A DNA stretch of 17,117 nucleotides from a bacterium (Candidatus Ratteibacteria) CG_4_9_14_3_um_filter_41_21 (GTDB lineage Bacteria; Ratteibacteria; UBA8468). The DNA lies in contig PFWI01000251.1 of the NCBI GenBank assembly GCA_002791075.1, forward strand, positions 1-17,117. Direction: 5' to 3'. Positions 1 to 5,880 of the stretch are shown in pieces. The notes beneath the pieces were generated by a model. The model was not told the DNA's origin, made no database searches, and was given only the letters and a program-made list of their open reading frames with translations. Position numbers and translations under genes: made by a program. Numbering within the stretch: position 1 is the stretch's first letter; the number at the start of each line of letters is the position of its first letter.

Positions 1-258
1 GAGATTTTACCCGAAGTTATGCTGGTTCTGGCAAAAAGTTTAGTTCTACAAATGCAATTAGAAAAGCAAACATCTGGCACAATTTTAACGGCTGTGCCAA
101 AAGAAGCCGTTAAAAATATTGTTATCCCTATCCTCCCCAAACCAACCCAGCAAAAAATTGCTGATTTGGTTCAGCGCTCACATTCTGCCCGTCAGCAAGG
201 CAAAGAACTTTTGGAAAAGGCAAAAAGAAAGGTTGAAGAGATTGTTGAAAAAGGTTGA
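1..258 (+). CDS. hsdS: Type I restriction-modification specificity subunit, C-terminal part (5' truncated by window edge)
   Basis: The reading frame is open from base 1 and ends at TGA 256-258, leaving about 85 residues. The visible part runs through SGTILTAVPKEAVKNIVIPI, then LPKPTQQKIADLVQRS, and ends in a charged helix (KELLEKAKRKVEEIVEKG). This is the usual end of a target-recognition domain followed by the conserved coiled coil of HsdS/Methylase_S proteins. In that family the subunit sets the DNA sequence recognised by the HsdM methylase and HsdR nuclease complex. Whether the gene is intact upstream cannot be seen. No hsdM or hsdR follows; instead there are methyltransferase fragments and an ORF6N gene, so the 3' side of the locus looks eroded. 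The product class is fairly sure, its activity unknown. Confidence 0.75.
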   Translation, partial: EILPEVMLVLAKSLVLQMQLEKQTSGTILTAVPKEAVKNIVIPILPKPTQQKIADLVQRSHSARQQGKELLEKAKRKVEEIVEKG

Positions 259-318
259 AATTCCATACAATCGAAATGTCATAATTTTATATGTTACGGA
301 AAGTCTAAAAATGTCACG

Positions 319-386
319 AAACCATTTAACGGGGTTAACCAGATGGTTTACCCCATTAGATAGTAAACATAAACATCTAACGGGGT
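319..386. repeat. Palindromic repeat cluster with three copies of a 'taacgggg' unit
   Basis: A hairpin is formed by taacggggttaacca (327-341) and tggtttaccccatta (344-358), pairing at 13 of 15 positions around a 2-base loop. A second pairing joins accccattagat (350-361) with atctaacggggt (375-386), 11 of 12 positions. The unit therefore appears direct, inverted, direct. The cluster sits between the hsdS end and the methyltransferase-tail fragment and seems to interrupt that fragment. A small mobile or REP-like palindrome is likely; there is no T-run to suggest a terminator. Confidence 0.6.
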
Positions 387-456
387 GAATAATCTTTACG
401 GTTTAACGGACGATGAAATTAAAATCATAGAACAATTTGGAGCAAAGGATAAATAA
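337..456 (+). pseudogene. Remnant of a DNA methyltransferase C-terminal tail, interrupted by a palindromic repeat
   Basis: From 388 the frame reads NNLYGLTDDEIKIIEQFGAKDK and stops at TAA 454-456. An LYGLTxxEIxIxE tail is, from memory, typical of the last residues of N6-adenine methyltransferases of the type II/IIG (Eco57I-like) kind. In the same frame, 337-351 reads NQMVY, which in such proteins lies just before the LYGLT motif. The two pieces are parted by about 35 bases of palindromic repeat carrying stops at 361, 364 and 370. It could also be a short GTG-started peptide (385-456, 23 residues) following the hsdS gene, but a decayed tail explains it better. Family assignment rests on a short motif only. 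Confidence 0.5.
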
Positions 457-477
457 TTTTAGGATGGAAGGAAAAAT

Positions 478-1410
478 ATGACAGATATTGTTAAACAGGA
501 CATTATTGAGAAAAAGATATTTTTGATTAGAGGTCTGAATGCAATGTTAGATAGAGACCTTGGTAAACTTTATGGCGTAAAAACAAAATCACTTAATCTT
601 GCAGTAAAAAGAAATATAGACAGATTTCCAGATGATTTTATGTTTCAATTAACTAAAGAAGAATTTGCTAACTTGAGGTTTCAATTTGAAACCTCAAGAT
701 GGGGCGGTATTAGATACTTACCTTATGTATTTACGGAGCAGGGTGTTGCTATGCTTTCCAGTGTTCTTAACAGCAAAAGGGCGATACAGGTAAATATCGG
801 TATAATGCGGGTGTTTGTTAATATAAGAAAATTAGTTTTTGCAAATAAAGGAATACTTAACAAATTTTATCAACTGGAACAGAAGGTTCAATCACACGAT
901 AAGAAAATAAGAACGATTTTTGAAATTATTCATAAACCAGTAGATACCAAATTGCTATCCCCGGGAAAACCGTTTTCAAATAAAAAAGCAATTAGGGATG
1001 TTATTAGTTCTTGCGAAAAGTATATTTATTGGATAGATAAATATTTTTCAAAAGCAGGGTTAGATTGGTTGTCGGAATCACTTAATATCAGTAAAGTAAA
1101 AAGTATTAAAATTCTGATGTCGTCAGAAAAGGTGGATGAGAAATTCATATCTTTGTATAGAGATTTAAAAAAAGAACTCAAAAGTGATGGTGTAAAGTGT
1201 GAATTACGAGTTATACTCGATAATTTGAAAGCGGATATTCACGATAGATGGATTATTTCAAAAAATCTATGTTATAACATGCCATCAACTGATACCATTG
1301 TCAGAGGACAATATAGTGAAGTAAAAAGAACGGCAAATTTTCCGCCATTTGATGAATGGTGGGAGAAAAGTAAGGATATTCAGAAAGTTGGCAATAATAA
1401 AATTGGGTAG
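478..1410 (+). CDS. ORF6N-domain DNA-binding protein with C-terminal HDR-motif (PLD-like?) domain
   Basis: 310 residues, with GGAAGG about six bases before the ATG. Residues about 8-100 match the ORF6N domain of phage and mobile-element proteins: IFLIRGLNAMLDRDLGKLYGV, then RFPDDFMFQLTKEE and YVFTEQGVAMLSSVLNS. Residues 105-150 form a charged helical linker. Residues 165-305 form a second domain with an alpha/beta look (KYIYWIDKYF, VKSIKILMSS, CELRVILDN) and the motif IHDRWII (244-250), followed by RGQYSEVKRT and FDEWWEK. An HDR(W/F)II strand recurs in phospholipase-D-like domains of defence and regulatory proteins; that link is inferred. The ORF6N half probably binds DNA. The location next to hsdS and methyltransferase fragments suggests an accessory defence or mobile-element role. 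Plain ORF6N proteins usually lack this C-terminal half. Confidence 0.75.
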   Translation: MTDIVKQDIIEKKIFLIRGLNAMLDRDLGKLYGVKTKSLNLAVKRNIDRFPDDFMFQLTKEEFANLRFQFETSRWGGIRYLPYVFTEQGVAMLSSVLNSKRAIQVNIGIMRVFVNIRKLVFANKGILNKFYQLEQKVQSHDKKIRTIFEIIHKPVDTKLLSPGKPFSNKKAIRDVISSCEKYIYWIDKYFSKAGLDWLSESLNISKVKSIKILMSSEKVDEKFISLYRDLKKELKSDGVKCELRVILDNLKADIHDRWIISKNLCYNMPSTDTIVRGQYSEVKRTANFPPFDEWWEKSKDIQKVGNNKIG

Positions 1411-1412
1411 AA

Positions 1413-1472
1413 ATGAGTCGGACACTTTTTTTAGAATGCGAACGCCAAATTGACCAGATGGTTTATAAATTA
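1413..1472 (+). pseudogene. Second methyltransferase-tail fragment (ERQIDQMVYKL)
   Basis: Directly after the ORF6N stop, the frame starting at ATG 1413 reads LECERQIDQMVYKL up to about 1472. It then runs into a G/C-rich palindrome, where it becomes meaningless (HPHLSPPPLRG) and stops at 1524-1526. The xxRQIDQMVYxL string is what normally precedes the LYGLT tail of Eco57I-like methyltransferases, so this piece complements the fragment at 388-456. A 13-base identity (338-350 and 1453-1465) joins the two fragments. The gene is not functional here. It could alternatively be a 37-residue peptide, which I think unlikely. Confidence 0.45.
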
Positions 1473-1473
1473 C

Positions 1474-1524
1474 ACCCCCACCTATCTCCTCCCCCCTTGA
1501 GGGGGAGGATGGAGGAGAGGGGGT
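1474..1524. repeat. Nested G/C palindrome
   Basis: Three nested stems can form one extended cruciform: accccc (1474-1479) with gggggt (1519-1524), tctcctcc (1485-1492) with ggaggaga (1511-1518), and cccc (1493-1496) with gggg (1501-1504) around ttga. An alternative hairpin pairs tcctccccc (1487-1495) with gggggagga (1501-1509). No T-tract follows, so it resembles an interspersed repeat more than a terminator. It ends the methyltransferase-tail fragment. Confidence 0.6.
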
Positions 1525-1620
1525 AGCTTTGAAATTACATACTTAACAGAGAAAATGTTAGCAAAAAGAACTTTTAAAATCAGATTAGTGTTTCACAAAA
1601 AAACAGATGAGAACATTGCG

Positions 1621-1776
1621 GTCATGCTGAGACCGACGGTCGTGGCAATCTCTTCCTTTATTGTCATGCTGAATGTCAATGAAGCATCTCGGTGTTAAAA
1701 GTGAGATTCTTCCCCCGTATTCAATACGGGGTCAGAATGACAGGGATTGCTTCGAGATAAATCTCTCGCAATGACA
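1621..1776. repeat. Mosaic of four 'gtcat...atctc' interspersed repeat units
   Basis: Four units abut. Two point forward: 1621-1652, and 1662-1690 (tgtcatgctga...gaagcatctc). Two are inverted: 1703-1742 (gagattcttc...tcagaatgaca), with a perfect inner hairpin ccccgtatt-c-aatacgggg (1713-1731), and 1743-1776 (ggattgc...gcaatgaca), with inner gagat-aa-atctc. The ends are alike while the middles differ, as in MITE-like mosaic repeats. The rest of the 1411-1788 gap (about 1527-1620) shows nothing I can identify. The last unit ends 12 bases before the purQ start codon. Confidence 0.75.
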
Positions 1777-1788
1777 ATTTAAAAATTT

Positions 1789-2559
1789 ATGGTTAAACCA
1801 AGGGTAATTATTCTGCGGACCGCGGGAACAAATTGTGATTGGGAAACAGAAGCCGCATTTAGATTAGCCGGAGCAAACCCGGAAAGAGTGCATATCAATC
1901 GGCTTATTGAGAAGGAAAAGAATTTACGCGATTATGATATTTTAGTCATCCCCGGAGGGTTTACCTATGGAGACGATATCTCCGCAGGAAAAATTCTTGC
2001 CAACGAAATAAAATACAAACTTTTTGAACAATTGCAGAGATTTGCCGAAAAAAGGTTAATTCTGGGAATTTGCAATGGATTTCAGGTTTTAGTTAAAAGC
2101 GGACTTTTACCGGGAAACAATGGTCAGCAGGAAGTCACCTTAACCTTTAACGATTCGGGTAAATTTGAGGATAGATGGGTCTATCTAAAAAATACTTCGG
2201 AGAATTGTTTATTTACTAAAGGGCTAAAAAAACTCATTTATCTTCCCATTGCCCACGGCGAGGGAAAGTTTATTCCCAAAGGGAAAAAGGTTCTCAAGGA
2301 ATTGGAGAGAAATGACCAGGTTGTTTTTAAGTATGCTGATTGTTCCGGGAAAGAAGGAGATTATCCCATCAATCCCAATGGTTCGGTGAAAAGTATCGCG
2401 GCCATCTGCAATAAAGAAGGCAATATCTTAGGGATGATGCCTCATCCGGAAAGGTATCTTTGCCGCCTTCATCATCCCGCCTGGAGAAGAGAAAATCTGC
2501 TGCCGGAAGAGGGAGATGGTTTACTAATCTTCAAAAATATAGTAGAACACGTAAAATGA
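1789..2559 (+). CDS. purQ: Phosphoribosylformylglycinamidine synthase, glutaminase subunit (PurQ)
   Basis: 256 residues, near the family's usual 225-270. PurQ releases ammonia from glutamine for the PurL/PurS synthase, which makes FGAM in purine synthesis in the cytoplasm. It is a class I glutamine amidotransferase: the oxyanion region VIPGGFTYGDDISAG (53-67), the nucleophile elbow GICNGFQ with Cys95, and the distal MPHPERY with His219 and Glu221 are all present. The N-terminal PRVIILRTAGTNCD is typical of PurQ. No purS or purL adjoins it in the window. No Shine-Dalgarno stands before ATG 1789; the upstream 12 bases are A/T-rich and follow directly on a repeat mosaic, so the promoter is not evident. 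It converges with carB across about 100 bases of repeats. Confidence 0.93.
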   Translation: MVKPRVIILRTAGTNCDWETEAAFRLAGANPERVHINRLIEKEKNLRDYDILVIPGGFTYGDDISAGKILANEIKYKLFEQLQRFAEKRLILGICNGFQVLVKSGLLPGNNGQQEVTLTFNDSGKFEDRWVYLKNTSENCLFTKGLKKLIYLPIAHGEGKFIPKGKKVLKELERNDQVVFKYADCSGKEGDYPINPNGSVKSIAAICNKEGNILGMMPHPERYLCRLHHPAWRRENLLPEEGDGLLIFKNIVEHVK

Positions 2560-2570
2560 TAAAATACCAT

Positions 2571-2607
2571 GAGATTGCCACGCTCCTTTCAGTCGCTCGC
2601 AATGACA
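2571..2607 (-). repeat. 'tgtcattgcgag...gcaatctc' interspersed repeat unit
   Basis: On the minus strand the segment begins tgtcattgcgagcgactg and ends ggagcgtggcaatctc. It has the same termini as the inverted unit at 1743-1776 but a different middle. Terminal pairing attgc (2574-2578) with gcaat (2599-2603) is present. It lies in the purQ/carB convergent gap next to two REP-like hairpins. Confidence 0.7.
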
Positions 2608-2611
2608 CTTT

Positions 2612-2660
2612 GTGCGATGAATCGCACCGCTACAACAAATGCGATGAATCGCACCGCTAC
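2612..2660 (-). repeat. Tandem pair of GTAG-hairpin (REP-like) elements at the carB 3' end
   Basis: Two copies at a 27-base period read, on the minus strand, GTAG-C-GGTGCGAT-TC-ATCGCA(C). GTAG lies at 2633-2630 and at 2660-2657, with stems of 7 and 6 pairs. A GTAG tetranucleotide at the foot of an imperfect hairpin is the established signature of REP sequences processed by TnpA-REP (RAYT) transposases. The TAG of the second copy (2659-2657) is the carB stop codon. Confidence 0.75.
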
Positions 2661-5600
2661 AATTTTGAATTTCCCTTATGGTATTCCTGAAGAGATTTTA
2701 CTTCTATGGCGCCGCATTTCGCCGCTTCTATTCCCTCTACCGTTGCTAAAGCAGCGGCAATTGTAGTTATATAGGGAATTTTATGCTGGATAGCATCTTT
2801 TCTGATATAGCTATCGTCATATTTACTTTCCCGGCCTACCGGAGTATTAATTATCATCTGGATGCACCCATTGCGTATATCGTCGGTTATATTAGGCCGT
2901 CCTTCGTGAAGTTTTATTGCCAGAGAAGATTCTACGCCGTTCCTCTCCAGATAAACTTTGGTTCCTTTGGTTGCCAGTATTCCGAAACCTAATTTTTTAA
3001 GTCGGTTCGCTATTTCAAGAATATGCTTTTTATCTTTATCAACCACTGAAATCAAAACTGTTCCTTGGGTAGGCAGCTTCATTCCTGCGGCTTCTTGCGC
3101 TTTGTAAAATGCCAACCCGAATGAAGAAGCAATGCCCATCACCTCTCCGGTTGACTTCATTTCAGGACCGAGAATAGGGTCAACAGCAGGAAACATATTA
3201 AAAGGGAACACCGCTTCCTTTACCCCAACATAGGAAATTTCTTTTCTATTCGCAGGAATTATATCTTTTAATTTTTTGCCTAATAAAACCAAGGTTGCTA
3301 TTCTTGCCATAGATATGCCCATAATTTTACTTACTATAGGAACGGTTCGCGAAGCGCGAGGATTGGCCTCTAATATATAGACCTTCTCTTTTGCTATAGC
3401 GTACTGAATATTCATAAGACCAATTACCTTAAGTGCCCTGGCAATCTTTTTTGTGTAGTTTTTTATGATGGCGAGATTTTCTCTGGAAATATTATGCGGA
3501 GGGATTACGCAAGCGCTATCTCCTGAATGAATTCCTGCCAACTCGATATGTTCCATAACCGCCAGAATACAAACATCTTCTCCGTCGGAAATAGCATCAA
3601 CTTCAACTTCGAGAGCATCTTCTAAAAATTTATCAATTAACATTGGATATTCCGGGCTAACTTCTATAGATTCCTTGATATAATTTAAAAGCATTTTCTC
3701 GTTATAGACAACTTGCATACCCCGGCCACCCAGAACAAAAGAAGGCCGCAGCATTAAAGGATATCCTATTTGATTAGCTGCAACCAGTGCTTCATCCGCT
3801 GAAGAGGCAACCCCGCTTGTAGGTTGAGGAATATTGAGTTTTTGTATTACCCCCTTAAATTTCTGTCTATCTTCAGCCAGATGAATACTCTGGGAACTTG
3901 TGCCAAGAATCTTTACGCCGGCTTGGGTCAATTCCCTGGCTATATTTAATGGGGTCTGACCCCCAAATTGCACGATTATACCTTCGGGTTTTTCTTTTTC
4001 GTAAATATTTAGCACATCTTCCACAGTGAGAGGTTCGAAGTAAAGTTTGTTGGAAATATCATAATCAGTGGAAACAGTTTCAGGATTACAGTTAACCATT
4101 ATTGATTCTATTCCTTCCTCTCGTAATGCAAAAGCAGCGTGGACACAGGTATAATCAAACTCTATGCCCTGGCCAATACGGTTAGGCCCTCCGCCTAAAA
4201 TCATTATCTTGCGTTTGGATGATACATTAATAGAATCTTTAGTATTATATGTTGAAAAATAATAGGCAGCGTCAGCGCCACTTACTGGCACTGCTTCGTA
4301 TGCCGCTGTCTTTCCCGCATTAAGCCGCCGGGTGCGGATTTCTTTTTCTGTCTTGCCTAAAGTTTGAGCAAGATATCTATCTGAAAAACCATGCTCCTTA
4401 GCTTTTATAAGCAAATCTTGGGGTAAATCTTTGCCAGTGAACTTTTTTATCTCTTCTTCAAATTCTACCAACTCCTGTATCTGACTGATGAACCATTGGT
4501 TAATTTTAGTCATCCGGTAAAGGTCGTCAACAGACATACCCTTACGCAATGCCTCATACATTAAGAAAATGCGCTCGCTTGAGGGATTAACTAACTTTGT
4601 TCTGATTTCAGAAAGCGAAAGAGAAATAAAATCTTTAACTCCTCCCAGCCCGTATCTTTTAATCTCAAGTGAGCGTATTGCCTTCTGAAACGCTTCCTTG
4701 AAATTTTTACCTATACTCATTACCTCACCCACCGATTGCATCTGCGTACCCAATTTATCTTCAGCCTGAGGAAATTTCTCAAATGCCCATCTGGCAAATT
4801 TTACCACCACATAATCTCCGCTGGGAATATACTTATCAAGCGTGCCCTCCTTCCAGTAAGGGAGTTCATCAAGGGTTATACCTACCGCTAATTTTACCGA
4901 TATACGAGCAATAGGAAAGCCCGTTGCTTTTGAAGCCAGAGCTGAGGAGCGAGAAGTGCGGGGGTTAATTTCGATAATCACAATTTTTGAGTCTTCAGGA
5001 TTGTAAGCAAACTGCAAGTTACAGCCGCCGATTAGGCCAATAGCGTCAACAACCCGGTAGGACATCTCTTGATACTTGTTTTGCAAATCTTTTGAAACCG
5101 TAAGCATCGGCGCAACACAAAAACTATCCCCGGTATGCACGCCCATAGGGTCAACATTTTCAATAAAACAAACCGTAATTTTATTGCCTTTTGTGTCCCT
5201 GACCACTTCAATTTCATGCTCCTGCCAACCTAAAACTGACTCTTCTACCAGCACTTGTCTAACCAGGCTTGCTGAAAGCCCCCTGGCAACAATCATTCTT
5301 AATTCTTCTACATTATAGGCAATGCCTCCGCCGGTGCCTCCCAAAGTATAGGCAGGCCGCAACACCACCGGAAACTTCAGTTCTTGAGCAATCCTTTCCG
5401 CATCCTCAAGTGAATGCGCCGGCGAACTTTTGGGCACCGCAATATCAAGGGAAGCCATTGTCTCTTTAAAGATAATTCTGTCTTCACCTCTTTGGATAGC
5501 CTCTTGTTTTACGCCAATTAATTCAACATTGTATTTAGCCAGTATCCCTTTTTTGCTAAGTTCAGACGAAAGATTAAGTCCGGTCTGGCCGCCAAGGTTG

Positions 5601-5863
5601 GGAAGAAGAGCATCCGGCTTTTCTTTAATGATTATCTTTTCCATATTCTCAACGGTAAGAGGCTCAATATAGGTTTTGTCAGCCATCTGGGGGTCAGTCA
5701 TAATGGTGGCAGGATTGGAATTCGCCAGGATAACTTCATAACCTTCCTCTTTAAGAGCTTTGCAAGCCTGGGTTCCTGAATAATCAAACTCACAGGCCTG
5801 GCCAATAATAATGGGACCGGAACCAATAACCATTATTTTTTTAAGGTCATCCCTTTTAGGCAT
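2657..5863 (-). CDS. carB: Carbamoyl-phosphate synthase large subunit
   Basis: 1068 residues against about 1073 in E. coli, so full length. With the CarA glutaminase it makes carbamoyl phosphate from bicarbonate, ammonia and two ATP for arginine and pyrimidine synthesis. The two homologous ATP-grasp halves are clear. The first opens IMVIGSGPIIIGQACEFDYS, the second (from about residue 550) IMILGGGPNRIGQGIEFDYT; both carry ATP-grasp glycine loops (GGTGGGIAYN, GGRGMQVVYN) and NPR metal-site strings (EINPRTSRSSALASK, EANPRASRTVPIVSK). A helical oligomerisation region lies between. From about residue 930 an MGS-like allosteric domain follows (LISVVDKDKK, GFGILATKGT, INTPVGRES). GGGAAG about eight bases upstream supports the ATG. 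It starts 17 bases after pckG, so they are probably co-transcribed. carA is not adjacent. The stop TAG lies in a REP-like repeat. Confidence 0.97.
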   Translation of the reverse strand: MPKRDDLKKIMVIGSGPIIIGQACEFDYSGTQACKALKEEGYEVILANSNPATIMTDPQMADKTYIEPLTVENMEKIIIKEKPDALLPNLGGQTGLNLSSELSKKGILAKYNVELIGVKQEAIQRGEDRIIFKETMASLDIAVPKSSPAHSLEDAERIAQELKFPVVLRPAYTLGGTGGGIAYNVEELRMIVARGLSASLVRQVLVEESVLGWQEHEIEVVRDTKGNKITVCFIENVDPMGVHTGDSFCVAPMLTVSKDLQNKYQEMSYRVVDAIGLIGGCNLQFAYNPEDSKIVIIEINPRTSRSSALASKATGFPIARISVKLAVGITLDELPYWKEGTLDKYIPSGDYVVVKFARWAFEKFPQAEDKLGTQMQSVGEVMSIGKNFKEAFQKAIRSLEIKRYGLGGVKDFISLSLSEIRTKLVNPSSERIFLMYEALRKGMSVDDLYRMTKINQWFISQIQELVEFEEEIKKFTGKDLPQDLLIKAKEHGFSDRYLAQTLGKTEKEIRTRRLNAGKTAAYEAVPVSGADAAYYFSTYNTKDSINVSSKRKIMILGGGPNRIGQGIEFDYTCVHAAFALREEGIESIMVNCNPETVSTDYDISNKLYFEPLTVEDVLNIYEKEKPEGIIVQFGGQTPLNIARELTQAGVKILGTSSQSIHLAEDRQKFKGVIQKLNIPQPTSGVASSADEALVAANQIGYPLMLRPSFVLGGRGMQVVYNEKMLLNYIKESIEVSPEYPMLIDKFLEDALEVEVDAISDGEDVCILAVMEHIELAGIHSGDSACVIPPHNISRENLAIIKNYTKKIARALKVIGLMNIQYAIAKEKVYILEANPRASRTVPIVSKIMGISMARIATLVLLGKKLKDIIPANRKEISYVGVKEAVFPFNMFPAVDPILGPEMKSTGEVMGIASSFGLAFYKAQEAAGMKLPTQGTVLISVVDKDKKHILEIANRLKKLGFGILATKGTKVYLERNGVESSLAIKLHEGRPNITDDIRNGCIQMIINTPVGRESKYDDSYIRKDAIQHKIPYITTIAAALATVEGIEAAKCGAIEVKSLQEYHKGNSKL

Positions 5864-5880
5864 TTATTTTCTTCCCTTTT

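Noticed and set aside
385..456. A small antitoxin-like gene (23 residues, GTG start) before the ORF6N gene
   Set aside because: The peptide matches the LYGLTxxEI tail of methyltransferases and has no clear ribosome site, so a fragment is more likely.
338..1465. 13-base direct repeat accagatggttta (338-350 and 1453-1465) as a target-site duplication around the ORF6N gene
   Set aside because: A 13-base match is expected a few times by chance in 17 kb, and shared descent from a methyltransferase tail, or the palindrome centre at 338-350, explains it better.
1487..1509. Rho-independent terminator after the ORF6N gene
   Set aside because: The stem is strong but no T-run follows on either strand; nested larger pairing and G-rich flanks fit a repeat.
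1621..1776. CRISPR array
   Set aside because: Units alternate in orientation, vary in length and share only their ends; there are no regular spacers and no cas genes.
2460..2766. Plus-strand reading frames across the purQ end and carB end
   Set aside because: They overlap purQ and carB in other frames and consist largely of repeated sequence (MNRTATTNAMNRTAT from the tandem REP units).
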